Assembly: GCF_001718835.1 (NCBI RefSeq)
Contig: NZ_CP013443.1
Location: forward strand, 248,001 to 312,000
Reading direction: 5' to 3'
DNA from: Burkholderia cepacia
GTDB lineage: Bacteria; Pseudomonadota; Gammaproteobacteria; Burkholderiales; Burkholderiaceae
DNA: 64,000 nucleotides
The notes under the pieces were generated by a model, which worked only from the letters and a program-made list of their open reading frames with translations, had not been told where the DNA came from and ran no database searches. This document shows positions 7,710-17,025 of this stretch, piece by piece (within the stretch, counting starts at the first letter, position 1; each line of letters opens with the position of its first letter). The translations under genes and the position numbers were made by a program.

Positions 7710-8087
7710 ATGATCCGAACCATTCTCGCCATCGACGACTCCGCGACCATGCGTGCGCTGCTCCAGGCCACGCTGGCGCAGGCCGGCTACGACGTGACGG
7801 TGGCGCCGGACGGCGAGGCCGGCTTCGACCTGGCGGCCACCGTGCCGTACGACCTGGTGCTGACCGACCAGAACATGCCGCGCAAGAGCGGGCTCGAAGT
7901 GATCGCCGCGCTGCGCAAGCTGACCGCCTATACGGAAACGCCGATCCTCGTGCTGACGACCGAAGGCAGCGACGCATTCAAGGACGCCGCGCGCGACGCG
8001 GGCGCGACCGGCTGGATCGAGAAGCCGATCGACCCCGCCGTGCTGGTCGACCTGGTCGCGACGCTGTCCGAGCCGGCCGATTCCTGA
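7710..8087 (+). CDS. cheY1: Single-domain CheY-like response regulator (first copy)
   Basis: A 125-residue receiver domain with no output domain. Acidic pair Asp9/Asp10, phospho-acceptor Asp53 (LTDQNMP), Thr83 and Lys105 (EKP) form the complete phosphorylation site. The position of the switch aromatic in classical CheY is Trp102 here. Two CheY-type proteins in one operon suggest that one binds the motor while the other acts as a phosphate sink or signals elsewhere; the copy beside cheZ (15815) is much closer to E. coli CheY. Start chosen at the ATG 17 bp after motB; an upstream in-frame extension overlaps motB and lacks similarity. Confidence 0.9.
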   Translation: MIRTILAIDDSATMRALLQATLAQAGYDVTVAPDGEAGFDLAATVPYDLVLTDQNMPRKSGLEVIAALRKLTAYTETPILVLTTEGSDAFKDAARDAGATGWIEKPIDPAVLVDLVATLSEPADS

Positions 8088-8120
8088 TTTGACCGCGACG
8101 ACCTTATCCGGTGACCCGGC

Positions 8121-10379
8121 ATGACTCTCGACATCACTCAGTTCTACCAGACATTTTTCGACGAAGCGGACGAGCTGCTCGCGCAGATGGAGCAGTTGCT
8201 GCTGAACCTCGACGTCGGTTCGCCCGATCCCGAGGATCTGGCCGCGATCTTCCGCGCCGCGCATTCGATCAAGGGCGGCGCCGCGACGTTCGGCTTTTCC
8301 GCGCTGACCGACACGACGCACATCCTCGAATCGCTGCTCGACCGCGCACGCAACCATGAGCTGACGCTGACCAAGGAAATGGTCGACGCGTTTCTCGAGA
8401 CCAAGGACGTGTTGTCCGACCAGCTCGTCGACTACCGCGCGAGCGCCGAACCGGACGCGGCCGCCGCCGCGACGATCTGCGCGAAGCTCGAGCGGCTGAA
8501 GGCCGGCAGCGGCGCGGGCGAGCCGGCGGCAGCCGCTGCGCCGGCAGCTCCAGCCGTGCCGGCCGCGCCGGCGGCATCGGCGCAGGCCGGCGCGCCCGAC
8601 CACGTGGTCGAGCAGGCCGTCGCGGCTGCGCATCCGGCCGCCGGTGGGAGCGAGCCCGCCGCGGCTGCGGACGCGGGCGGCCCGCACCTGAAGATCACGC
8701 TCGTGGGCGTCGACGCGAAGGACCAGGAGTTGCTGACCGAAGAACTCGGCAACCTCGGCCGGATCGTGGGCCGCGAGCAGGCGGGCGCCGACCTGACGCT
8801 GTGGGTCGAATCGGACGTGCCGTCCGACGACATCGTCGCCGTGTGCTGCTTCGTGATCGACGAAAGCCAGATCAAGATCGGCCGCGGCACCGCGCCGGCC
8901 GCGTCCGCGTCCGCGGACGCACCGGCAGCCGCCGCGCAGCCCGCCGCAGCCCCGGCCGCACCGGCAGCAGCCGCACCGGCGGCCGCCGCCGCGCCGGCTC
9001 CGGCCGCGCAGCCCGCCGCACCGGCGCCGCAGGCTGCCGCCGAGCCGCCCGCTGCGCAGGCCGCTCCGCAGGCCGCTCCGCAGGCCGCCGCGCAGCCGGC
9101 GCCCGCTGCGCAGGCGCACCCGCACCACGACGACAAGCGCGCGCGCCCGGCCGCCGCGGCCGCATCGGGCGCCGAAGGCAGCTCGATCCGCGTCGGCGTC
9201 GAGAAGGTCGACCAGCTGATCAACCTCGTCGGCGAACTCGTGATCACGCAGGCGATGCTCGCGGAAACCGCGAGCGCGTTCGATCCGGCGCTGCACGACC
9301 GCCTGTTCAACGGGATGGCGCAACTGGAACGCAACGCGCGCGACCTGCAGGAAGCGGTGATGTCGATCCGGATGATGCCGATGGACTACGTGTTCAGCCG
9401 CTTCCCGCGGCTCGTGCGCGATCTCGCCGGCAAGCTCGGCAAGCAGGTCGAGCTCGTCACGTTCGGCCAGGCGACCGAGCTCGACAAGAGCCTGATCGAA
9501 CGGATCATCGATCCGCTCACCCACCTCGTGCGCAACAGCCTCGACCACGGGATCGAGACGGTCGACAAGCGCGTCGCCGCCGGCAAGGACGCGGTCGGCC
9601 AGCTCGTGCTGTCGGCCGCGCATCACGGCGGCAACATCGTGATCGAGGTGAGCGACGACGGCGCGGGCCTGAACCGCGAACGCATCCTCGCGAAGGCCGC
9701 GAAACAGGGCATGCAGGTGTCCGACAACATCAGCGACGACGAAGTCTGGCAATTGATCTTCGCGCCGGGCTTCTCGACCGCCGAGACGGTGACCGACGTG
9801 TCGGGCCGCGGCGTCGGGATGGACGTCGTGAAGCGCAACATCCAGTCGATGGGCGGCCACGTCGAGATCACGTCGCAGGCCGGCCGCGGCACGACCACGC
9901 GGATCGTGCTGCCGCTCACGCTCGCGATCCTCGACGGGATGTCGGTGAAGGTCGGCAACGAGATCTTCATCCTGCCGCTGAACTTCGTGATGGAGTCGCT
10001 TCAGCCGTCGAACGACGACATCTACACGGTCGGCAACGGCGAGCGCGTGGTGCGCGTGCGCGGCGAATACCTGCCGCTCGTCGCGCTGCACGAGGTGTTC
10101 TCGGTCGACGACGCGCGCACCGACCCGACCCAGGGGATCGTCACGATCATGGAAACCGAGGGGCGCCGCTTCGCGATGCTGATCGACGAACTGGTCGGCC
10201 AGCAGCAGGTGGTCGTGAAGAACCTCGAAACCAACTACCGCAAGGTGCACGGCATCTCGGCGGCGACCATCCTCGGCGACGGCAGCGTCGCGCTGATCGT
10301 CGACGTCGCGGCGCTGAACCGCGAAACCCGTGCGACGCACGGCGCCCGTGCCGGCGCCGAGCTCGCGATGATGTTCTGA
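8121..10379 (+). CDS. cheA: Chemotaxis histidine kinase CheA
   Basis: A 752-residue cytoplasmic kinase that autophosphorylates and feeds CheY and CheB. P1 domain 1-105 has the phosphorylated His48 (FRAAHSIKGG). A P2-like part around 185-250 follows, flanked by unusually long Ala/Pro linkers (about 130-165 and 255-345) built partly from short GCAGGCCGCTCC-type repeats. P3 dimerisation starts near 355. The P4 kinase domain has an N box (LVRNSLDHGIE), a G1 box (SDDGAGLN) and a G2 box (GRGVGMDVVK). The P5 CheW-like coupling domain is 610-752. About 100 residues longer than E. coli CheA because of the linkers. Confidence 0.97.
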   Translation: MTLDITQFYQTFFDEADELLAQMEQLLLNLDVGSPDPEDLAAIFRAAHSIKGGAATFGFSALTDTTHILESLLDRARNHELTLTKEMVDAFLETKDVLSDQLVDYRASAEPDAAAAATICAKLERLKAGSGAGEPAAAAAPAAPAVPAAPAASAQAGAPDHVVEQAVAAAHPAAGGSEPAAAADAGGPHLKITLVGVDAKDQELLTEELGNLGRIVGREQAGADLTLWVESDVPSDDIVAVCCFVIDESQIKIGRGTAPAASASADAPAAAAQPAAAPAAPAAAAPAAAAAPAPAAQPAAPAPQAAAEPPAAQAAPQAAPQAAAQPAPAAQAHPHHDDKRARPAAAAASGAEGSSIRVGVEKVDQLINLVGELVITQAMLAETASAFDPALHDRLFNGMAQLERNARDLQEAVMSIRMMPMDYVFSRFPRLVRDLAGKLGKQVELVTFGQATELDKSLIERIIDPLTHLVRNSLDHGIETVDKRVAAGKDAVGQLVLSAAHHGGNIVIEVSDDGAGLNRERILAKAAKQGMQVSDNISDDEVWQLIFAPGFSTAETVTDVSGRGVGMDVVKRNIQSMGGHVEITSQAGRGTTTRIVLPLTLAILDGMSVKVGNEIFILPLNFVMESLQPSNDDIYTVGNGERVVRVRGEYLPLVALHEVFSVDDARTDPTQGIVTIMETEGRRFAMLIDELVGQQQVVVKNLETNYRKVHGISAATILGDGSVALIVDVAALNRETRATHGARAGAELAMMF

Positions 10380-10413
10380 TGTCTCTCGCCATTTCAACCG
10401 ATTGGGGGCAAAC

Positions 10414-10947
10414 GTGTCTGCTGAAGTCCAAATGATCAATCCGGCCGCGGCGAACGCGGCAACGAGCCGCCGCGACGCGGAACAAGGCGACGCGACGGGC
10501 CAGGAATTCCTCGTGTTCACGCTCGGCGACGAGGAATACGGGATCGACATCCTGAAGGTGCAGGAAATCCGCGGCTACGACAGCGTCACGCGCATCGCGA
10601 ACGCACCGGATTTCATCAAGGGCGTGATCAACCTGCGCGGGATCATCGTGCCGATCGTCGACATGCGGATCAAGTTCCATCTCGGCCGCGTCGAGTACGA
10701 CCACCAGACGGTCGTGATCATCCTGAACGTCGCGCATCGTGTGGTCGGGATGGTGGTCGACGGCGTGTCGGACGTGCTGACGCTGCAGACCGACCAGATC
10801 ATGCCGGCGCCGGAATTCGGCGCGACGCTGACGACCGAGTACCTGACGGGCCTCGGCACGGTCGACGGCCGGATGCTGATCCTGATGGACATCGAGAAGC
10901 TGATGTCGAGCCGTGAAATGGCGCTGATCGAGACGCTCGGCGGGTAA
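10414..10947 (+). CDS. cheW: Chemotaxis coupling protein CheW
   Basis: A 177-residue adaptor linking chemoreceptors to CheA. The SH3-like core has FTLGDEEYGIDILKVQEIRGY, the hallmark NLRGIIVPIVDMR and VDGVSDVLTL. The GTG at 10414 was chosen because GGGGG lies five bases upstream; a TTG at 10402 would use up that site. cheA ends 34 bp upstream. Confidence 0.95.
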   Translation: MSAEVQMINPAAANAATSRRDAEQGDATGQEFLVFTLGDEEYGIDILKVQEIRGYDSVTRIANAPDFIKGVINLRGIIVPIVDMRIKFHLGRVEYDHQTVVIILNVAHRVVGMVVDGVSDVLTLQTDQIMPAPEFGATLTTEYLTGLGTVDGRMLILMDIEKLMSSREMALIETLGG

Positions 10948-10984
10948 GCGCGCCGCGCGCGCAGGAATTTCGGGAGAATCTGCA

Positions 10985-12889
10985 ATGTTGCATAACTGGT
11001 CGATCCGCACGACGCTCACGGCGGTCGGACTCATCCTCGTGGCGCTGGCCGCAGCCGTCGGCGGGCTCGGCCTGTACGCGCTGAATCAAGCGAGCCGCTC
11101 GCTCGACGAGATCGCGCACGTCGACCTGCCGGCGATCCATACGCTCGACGACACGTCGTCGTACCTGCTGCGCGCGCGCGTGTCGCTCGACCGCTTCCGT
11201 TCGCTGACGGAAGCCGGCAACACGGCCGACGCGGCCAAGGTGCTCGACCGCGCGCAGGAGCTGTACGCGAAGTCGAACCAGAACTGGCAGGCGTTCCAGG
11301 CCACGCCGAAGCTCGGCGTCGAGCAGGCGCTCGTCGACGACCTGACCGCGCGCTACACGACGATCGTGAAGGAAGGCGTCGAGCCCGAGTTCGCGGCCGC
11401 GCGCGCGGGCGACATGGCCGCGTACCACGCGGTCGCCGATACCAAGATCAGCCCGATGTTCGTCGCGTACGACCAGGCCGCGTCGGCCGTGGTCGCGTCG
11501 CTGCAGAAGCGCGCGGAAGATCGCCAGGCCGCGACGCAATCGCAGATCTCGCTGATGATCGGGCTGATCGCGGCCGGCATCGCGATCGCGTTCGTCGTCG
11601 TGATCGCGATCCGCTTCGCGCTGCGCGGGCTGATCGTGCAGCCGCTCGAGGACGCGATCGCGCACTTCGAGCGCATCGCCGGCGGCGACCTCACCGAGCC
11701 GGTGAACGTGTTCAGCACCAACGAGATCGGCCGCCTGTTCGGCGGCATCAAGCGGATGCAGGACGCCGTCACGACGATGGTGCAGGCCGTGCATCGCGGC
11801 ACCGAGTCGATCGACGTCGGCGCGCGCGAGATCGCGACCGGCAACACCGACCTGTCGCAGCGTACCGAGGAGCAGGCCGCGTCGCTGCAGGAAACCGCGT
11901 CGAGCATGGAGCAGCTGACGGGCACGGTGCGCCAGAACGCGGAGAACGCGCGTCAGGCCAGCCAGCTCGCGGTGAACGCATCGGACATCGCGACGCAGGG
12001 CGGCGACGTGGTCGGCCAGGTCGTGTCGACGATGCAGGACATCGCGGCGAGCTCGGGCAAGGTCGTCGACATCATCGGCACGATCGAAGGCATCGCGTTC
12101 CAGACCAACATCCTCGCGCTGAACGCGGCGGTCGAAGCCGCGCGCGCGGGCGAACAGGGCCGCGGCTTCGCGGTGGTGGCGGGCGAGGTGCGCTCGCTCG
12201 CGCAACGCAGCGCGAGCGCCGCGAAGGAAATCAAGCAGCTGATCGGCGATTCGGCCGAGAAGGTCGAAAGCGGGTCGGCGCTCGTCGCGCGGGCCGGCTC
12301 GACGATGGACGAGATCGTGCAGGCCGTGCGCCGTGTGACCGACATCATGGGCGAGATCAGCGCCGCGTCGGACGAGCAGTCGACCGGCATCGAGCAGGTC
12401 AACCGCGCCGTCGGCCAGATGGATTCGGTCACGCAGCAGAACGCGGCGCTCGTCGAGCAGGCGGCCGCCGCGGCCGCGTCGCTCGAGGAGCAGACGCGCC
12501 AGATGAAGACGGTCGTCGCCGGCTGGCGCGTCGTCGGCGGCATCGCGCATGCGGCCGCGCCCGTGCGCTCCGCGCCGCCGGCGCTGCCCGCCGCACGCCC
12601 GGCGCCGCAGCCGGCCGCCGTGCCGGCGCTGCCGCAGGCAGGACACTCGGCCCACGCCCACACGCATGAACCGCAGCCCGTGAAGCGCGCCGCGCTCGCG
12701 GCCGAACCGAAGGCGCCGTCGGGCAGCGCGCCGGCCGCGGGCGGCTATGCGCCGCGCGTCGCGAAGCCGGCCGCCGCCAAGCCCGCCGCGCCGGCCGCGA
12801 AGCCCGCGCTCGTGCGCCCGGCGCTGAACGGCGAGAAGCCGGCGCCGGCCACGTCCGGCACGTCCGATGACGACTGGGAGACCTTCTAA
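10985..12889 (+). CDS. Methyl-accepting chemotaxis protein
   Basis: A 634-residue transmembrane receptor. TM1 is about 10-33 and is followed by a periplasmic four-helix-bundle sensor of roughly 155 residues. TM2 is about 190-213, then HAMP (about 214-270). The signalling hairpin tip is EGIAFQTNILALNAAVEAARAGEQGRGFAVVAGEVRSLAQRS. A long Ala/Pro-rich flexible tail ends in the pentapeptide DWETF, which fits the xWxxF tether bound by CheR and CheB. The ligand is not predictable. Located between cheW and cheR, so it is the operon-borne receptor. Confidence 0.95.
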   Translation: MLHNWSIRTTLTAVGLILVALAAAVGGLGLYALNQASRSLDEIAHVDLPAIHTLDDTSSYLLRARVSLDRFRSLTEAGNTADAAKVLDRAQELYAKSNQNWQAFQATPKLGVEQALVDDLTARYTTIVKEGVEPEFAAARAGDMAAYHAVADTKISPMFVAYDQAASAVVASLQKRAEDRQAATQSQISLMIGLIAAGIAIAFVVVIAIRFALRGLIVQPLEDAIAHFERIAGGDLTEPVNVFSTNEIGRLFGGIKRMQDAVTTMVQAVHRGTESIDVGAREIATGNTDLSQRTEEQAASLQETASSMEQLTGTVRQNAENARQASQLAVNASDIATQGGDVVGQVVSTMQDIAASSGKVVDIIGTIEGIAFQTNILALNAAVEAARAGEQGRGFAVVAGEVRSLAQRSASAAKEIKQLIGDSAEKVESGSALVARAGSTMDEIVQAVRRVTDIMGEISAASDEQSTGIEQVNRAVGQMDSVTQQNAALVEQAAAAAASLEEQTRQMKTVVAGWRVVGGIAHAAAPVRSAPPALPAARPAPQPAAVPALPQAGHSAHAHTHEPQPVKRAALAAEPKAPSGSAPAAGGYAPRVAKPAAAKPAAPAAKPALVRPALNGEKPAPATSGTSDDDWETF

Positions 12890-12892
12890 GCC

Positions 12893-13858
12893 ATGCTGAC
12901 TGCGCGCGCTCCGCTTCGTGCCGAATCTCAGGACGCTTCGACCCGGGCCGGTGAGGCCGGGCGCGACTTCGCGTTCACGGGCGCGGATTTCGCACGCATT
13001 CGCGCGCTGATCCATCAACGCGCGGGGATCTCGCTGTCCGAGCACAAGCGCGACATGGCGTACAGCCGTCTCGCGCGCCGCTTGCGGGCGCGCGGCCTCG
13101 ACACGTTCCGCGACTACCTCGACCTGCTCGAGCAGGAAGACGATCCGCTCGAGTGGGAAGCGTTCACCAATGCGCTGACGACGAACCTGACCGCGTTCTT
13201 CCGCGAGTCGCACCATTTCCCGATCCTGTCGGATTTCGTGAAGGGCCGCGACGCGCCGGTGTCGGTCTGGTGTTCGGCGGCGTCGACCGGCGAGGAGCCT
13301 TACTCGATCGCGATCACGCTGATCGAGGCGCTCGGCGAATCGGCCGCGCGCGGCGCGTCGATCCTCGCGACCGACCTCGACACGCAGGTGCTCGCGAAGG
13401 CGGAGGCCGGCATCTACACGTATGACCAGGTCAAGCACCTGGCGCCGGAGCGGCTGAAGCGCTTCTTCCTGAAGGGCACGGGCGCGCAGGCCGGCCGCGT
13501 GAAGGTGCGGCCCGAGCTGCGCGCGATGATCCGCTTCGAGCAGCTGAACCTGACCGATGCGGATTACGGGATCGCGAAGCCGTTCGACGCGATCTTCTGC
13601 CGCAACGTGATGATCTATTTCGACAAGCCGACGCAGGGGCAGGTGCTGTCGCGCTTCGAGCCGCTCGTGAAGCCGGGCGGGCTGCTGTTCGCCGGCCATT
13701 CGGAAAACTTCACGTACGTCACGCAGGCGTTCCGGCTGCGCGGGCAGACGGTCTATGAACTGACGCGCGACGCGTCGCGCGCGGCCGCGTCCGGCGGCGG
13801 CGCGCCGCGCGCGCGCATGGGCGGGGCCGCGACGCCGGCCGCCGGGGAACGCCGATGA
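12893..13858 (+). CDS. cheR: Chemoreceptor methyltransferase CheR
   Basis: A 321-residue S-adenosylmethionine-dependent glutamate methyltransferase acting on receptor helices. The N-terminal helical domain starts at FTGADFARIRALIHQRAGI. The C-terminal Rossmann domain has VWCSAASTGEEPYSIAI (SAM site), ILATDLDTQVL and IFCRNVMIYF, all family hallmarks. The last 25 residues are low-complexity. The gene starts 3 bp after the receptor stop and its end overlaps cheD by 4 bp (ATGA), implying translational coupling. Confidence 0.96.
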   Translation: MLTARAPLRAESQDASTRAGEAGRDFAFTGADFARIRALIHQRAGISLSEHKRDMAYSRLARRLRARGLDTFRDYLDLLEQEDDPLEWEAFTNALTTNLTAFFRESHHFPILSDFVKGRDAPVSVWCSAASTGEEPYSIAITLIEALGESAARGASILATDLDTQVLAKAEAGIYTYDQVKHLAPERLKRFFLKGTGAQAGRVKVRPELRAMIRFEQLNLTDADYGIAKPFDAIFCRNVMIYFDKPTQGQVLSRFEPLVKPGGLLFAGHSENFTYVTQAFRLRGQTVYELTRDASRAAASGGGAPRARMGGAATPAAGERR

Positions 13859-14646
13859 GCGCACTGCCGATCGCGACCAATCTCTACTTCGACAACCACT
13901 TCGGGCTTCCCGGCGTGAAGCTGCTGCCGAACGAGTTCTACACGACGTCCGAGGACATGGTGCTGATGACCGTGCTCGGCTCGTGCGTCGCCGCGTGCAT
14001 TCACGATCCGTACGCGGGCATCGGCGGGATGAATCACTTCATGCTGCCCGACGACGGCGCCGATGCGGGCGCGGCCGCGTCCGACTCGATGCGCTACGGC
14101 GCGTACGCGATGGAAGTGCTGATCAACGAGCTGATCAAGGCCGGCGGGCGCCGCGAGCGCTTCGAGGCGAAGGTGTTCGGCGGCGCGGCCGTGCTGGCCG
14201 GGATGACGACGATCAACATCGGCGATCGCAACGCCGATTTCGTGCGCCGCTATCTGGCGCTGGAACGCATCCGCATCACCGCCGAGGACTTGCAGGACGT
14301 CCATCCGCGCAAGGTCGCGTTCATGCCGCGCACGGGCCGCGCGATGGTGAAGAAGCTGCGGCTGCAGGTGCCGGGCGTGACCGAGCGCGAAGCCGCGCTC
14401 GCGCGCGAGGCCGACCGCCTGCGCGCCGCACGGCCGCGTCCGCACGTCGAGCTGTTCAGCACGCCGGCGACGCGGCCCGCGCCGGGCCAGCCCGGCGCGA
14501 ACCCGCTCGCGAAGCAGCCGGGCGCGGCTCAGCCGGCGCGCCCGCGCATCGAGCTGTTCGGCGCGCGCGGCGGTGCGGGGGCGGGCGGCCCGGCCGCCGG
14601 AAGCCCGTACGCCGGCGGCCGCTACGCCCAGACGATATCGAAATAG
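13855..14646 (+). CDS. cheD: Chemoreceptor glutamine deamidase CheD
   Basis: A 263-residue deamidase converting receptor glutamines to glutamates. The catalytic Cys is in TVLGSCVAACIHDP and the catalytic His in GGMNHFMLPD. The body (to about 200) has the family segments RYGAYAMEVLINELIK and KVFGGA. The C-terminal 70 residues are a non-conserved Pro/Ala tail in which a short motif occurs twice (RPHVELF and RPRIELF). cheB starts 8 bp downstream with an AGGAGG site. Confidence 0.95.
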   Translation: MSALPIATNLYFDNHFGLPGVKLLPNEFYTTSEDMVLMTVLGSCVAACIHDPYAGIGGMNHFMLPDDGADAGAAASDSMRYGAYAMEVLINELIKAGGRRERFEAKVFGGAAVLAGMTTINIGDRNADFVRRYLALERIRITAEDLQDVHPRKVAFMPRTGRAMVKKLRLQVPGVTEREAALAREADRLRAARPRPHVELFSTPATRPAPGQPGANPLAKQPGAAQPARPRIELFGARGGAGAGGPAAGSPYAGGRYAQTISK

Positions 14647-14654
14647 CAGGAGGC

Positions 14655-15746
14655 ATGACCGCAGTGCAGAAGATCAAAGTATTGTGCGTCGACGATTCGG
14701 CGCTGATCCGCAGCCTGATGACCGAGATCATCAACAGCCAGCCCGACATGACGGTGTGCGCGACCGCGCCCGATCCGCTCGTCGCGCGCGAGCTCATCAA
14801 GCAGCACAACCCCGACGTGCTCACGCTCGACGTCGAAATGCCGCGCATGGACGGGCTCGACTTCCTCGAGAAGCTGATGCGCCTGCGGCCGATGCCGGTC
14901 GTGATGGTGTCGTCGCTGACCGAGCGCGGCTCGGAAATCACGCTGCGCGCGCTCGAACTCGGTGCGGTCGATTTCGTGACGAAGCCGCGCGTCGGGATTC
15001 GCGACGGGATGCTCGACTACGCGGAAAAGCTCGCCGACAAGATCCGCGCGGCGTCGCGTGCGCGCGTGCGCCAGGCGCCGCAGCCGCAGGCCGTCGCGCG
15101 CGCGGCGGACAGCCACGCGGCCGCGCCGATGATCAACAACCCGCTCGTCAGTACCGAGAAGCTGATCATCATCGGCGCATCGACGGGCGGCACCGAGGCG
15201 ATCCGCGAAGTGCTGACGCCGCTGCCGCCGGATGCGCCGGCCGTGCTGATCGCGCAGCACATGCCGCCGGGCTTCACGAAATCGTTCGCGCAGCGGCTGA
15301 ACGGCCTGTGCCGGATCGCGGTGAAGGAAGCCGAGCACGGCGAGCGCGTGCTGCCGGGCCATGCGTATATCGCGCCGGGCCATGCGCACCTGTTGCTCGC
15401 GAGGAGCGGGGCGAACTATATTGCGCAACTGTCGGACGAGCCGCCGGTCAACCGGCACCGCCCGTCGGTCGACGTGCTGTTCCGCTCGGCGGCGACGCAC
15501 GCGGGCAAGAACGCGATCGGGGTGATCCTGACCGGGATGGGCCGCGACGGCGCGGCCGGCCTGCTGGAAATGAAACGCGCGGGCGCCCACACGTTCGCGC
15601 AGGACGAAGCAAGCTGCATCGTGTTCGGGATGCCGCGCGAGGCGATCGCGCTCGGCGGCGCGGACGAGATCGCGCCGCTCGCCGACATGAGCCGCCGCGT
15701 GATGGCGCGCCTGGCGACGATGGGCGACCGCGTGCAGCGCGTTTGA
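14655..15746 (+). CDS. cheB: Chemotaxis methylesterase CheB
   Basis: A 363-residue protein-glutamate methylesterase. The N-terminal receiver domain (about 1-125) contains VDDSALIRSLM and the phospho-acceptor Asp in LTLDVEMPRMDGL. A linker of about 45 residues follows. The C-terminal esterase domain has the catalytic triad motifs GASTGG (Ser), AQHMPPGFT (His) and GMGRDGAAG (Asp). AGGAGG lies just before the ATG. It counteracts CheR in adaptation and is activated by CheA. Confidence 0.97.
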   Translation: MTAVQKIKVLCVDDSALIRSLMTEIINSQPDMTVCATAPDPLVARELIKQHNPDVLTLDVEMPRMDGLDFLEKLMRLRPMPVVMVSSLTERGSEITLRALELGAVDFVTKPRVGIRDGMLDYAEKLADKIRAASRARVRQAPQPQAVARAADSHAAAPMINNPLVSTEKLIIIGASTGGTEAIREVLTPLPPDAPAVLIAQHMPPGFTKSFAQRLNGLCRIAVKEAEHGERVLPGHAYIAPGHAHLLLARSGANYIAQLSDEPPVNRHRPSVDVLFRSAATHAGKNAIGVILTGMGRDGAAGLLEMKRAGAHTFAQDEASCIVFGMPREAIALGGADEIAPLADMSRRVMARLATMGDRVQRV

Positions 15747-15814
15747 ATGGAATGTCACGGGGCGCGTGCCACGATACGCGTCCCGACGGGAAACGAATCT
15801 GGAAAGGAACGACG

Positions 15815-16210
15815 ATGGACAAGAGCATGAAAATCCTGGTGGTGGACGATTTCCCGACGATGCGCCGGATCGTCCGCAACCTGCTCAAGGAACTGGGCTA
15901 CTCGAACGTCGACGAGGCCGAGGACGGCCTCGCCGGCCTCGCGCGGCTGCGCGGCGGCGGCTACGACTTCGTGATCTCGGACTGGAACATGCCGAACCTC
16001 GACGGCCTCGCGATGCTGAAGGAGATCCGCGCGGACGCGACGCTCACGCACCTGCCGGTGCTGATGGTCACGGCCGAGTCGAAGAAGGAGAACATCATCG
16101 CGGCGGCGCAGGCCGGCGCGAGCGGCTACGTCGTGAAACCGTTTACGGCCGCGACGCTCGACGAGAAGCTGAACAAGATCATCGACAAGATGGCGAAGGC
16201 CGGGAGCTGA
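15815..16210 (+). CDS. cheY: Chemotaxis response regulator CheY
   Basis: A 131-residue receiver protein. Asp11/Asp12, phospho-acceptor Asp56 (ISDWNMPNLDGL), Thr86, the switch Tyr105 and Lys108 (VKPF) match the E. coli CheY residues with an offset of one. This is therefore the motor-binding CheY, placed directly beside its phosphatase gene cheZ (one base between stop and start). AAAGGAAC upstream is the ribosome-binding site. Confidence 0.97.
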   Translation: MDKSMKILVVDDFPTMRRIVRNLLKELGYSNVDEAEDGLAGLARLRGGGYDFVISDWNMPNLDGLAMLKEIRADATLTHLPVLMVTAESKKENIIAAAQAGASGYVVKPFTAATLDEKLNKIIDKMAKAGS

Positions 16211-16211
16211 C

Positions 16212-16943
16212 GTGAACGAGCCGATCCATGCCGCGCTGACGGGCGCCGGGTTCAGCGCCGACGGCCAGGCCGAAGGTGCCGATTTCGCGAGCGACCGCAT
16301 CCTCGCGCGCATCGGCCATGTCACTCGCACGCTGCGCGATTCGATGCGCGAGCTCGGGCTCGACAAGCATGTCGAGCGGGCGGCCGAAGCCGTGCCGGAT
16401 GCGCGCGACCGGCTGCGCTACGTCGCGACGATGACCGAGCAGGCGGCCGAGCGCGTGCTGAATGCGATCGAGGTGGCCAAGCCGATGCAGGCGCGCCTCC
16501 AGAACGAAGCCGAAGCGCTCGACGCGCGCTGGGCGCAGTGGTACGCGGCGCCGATCGAGCACGCGGAAGTGCGCGAGCTGATGGACGATACGCGCACGTT
16601 CCTGCGCACGCTGCCCGAATCGACGTCGGCGACCAGCGCGCAACTGCTCGAGATCATGCTCGCGCAGGATTTCCAGGACCTGACCGGGCAGGTGATCAAG
16701 AAGATCATGGACATGGTCTACCTGATCGAGCAGCAGCTCCTCACGGTGCTGGTCGAGAACATCGCGCCCGAGCGGCGCGAGCAGTTCGCGGCCACCGCGG
16801 CCGCGCTCGCCGCCGAGCAGATGAGCTCGACCGGCAGCCCCGAGTCGCTGCTGAACGGCCCGCAGATCGCACCGGAAGGCAAATCCGACGTGGTCCAGGA
16901 CCAGGGGCAGGTCGACGACCTGCTCGCCAGCCTGGGCTTCTGA
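16212..16943 (+). CDS. cheZ: CheY-P phosphatase CheZ
   Basis: A 243-residue, largely helical dimeric phosphatase. The catalytic segment AQDFQDLTGQVIKKIMDMV contains the Asp/Gln pair that attacks CheY-P. The last residues QVDDLLASLGF form the conserved CheY-binding tail, after an unstructured linker. GTG start one base after the cheY stop. Last gene of the mot-che operon; no clear terminator is seen behind it. Confidence 0.96.
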   Translation: MNEPIHAALTGAGFSADGQAEGADFASDRILARIGHVTRTLRDSMRELGLDKHVERAAEAVPDARDRLRYVATMTEQAAERVLNAIEVAKPMQARLQNEAEALDARWAQWYAAPIEHAEVRELMDDTRTFLRTLPESTSATSAQLLEIMLAQDFQDLTGQVIKKIMDMVYLIEQQLLTVLVENIAPERREQFAATAAALAAEQMSSTGSPESLLNGPQIAPEGKSDVVQDQGQVDDLLASLGF

Positions 16944-17025
16944 CGATCCCGCGGGCGCGGCGCGACGTCCGGCGACGCCGCGCCTGCGTGCCCGCCCGGC
17001 CCCGGGCGAATCCTCATACGCGCCG

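Noticed and set aside
8510..9175. Repetitive Ala/Pro-coding stretch in cheA as a separate repeat element
   Set aside because: The short GCAGGCCGC-type repeats stay in frame and encode the flexible linkers of CheA.
7512..13864. Very long minus-strand open frames opposite cheA, cheW, the receptor and cheR
   Set aside because: Arg/His/Asp-rich translations are mirror images of GC-rich codon usage; the plus-strand frames carry all family motifs.
16944..17025. GC-rich dyads after cheZ as a terminator
   Set aside because: Stems are imperfect and there is no T-run on either strand.
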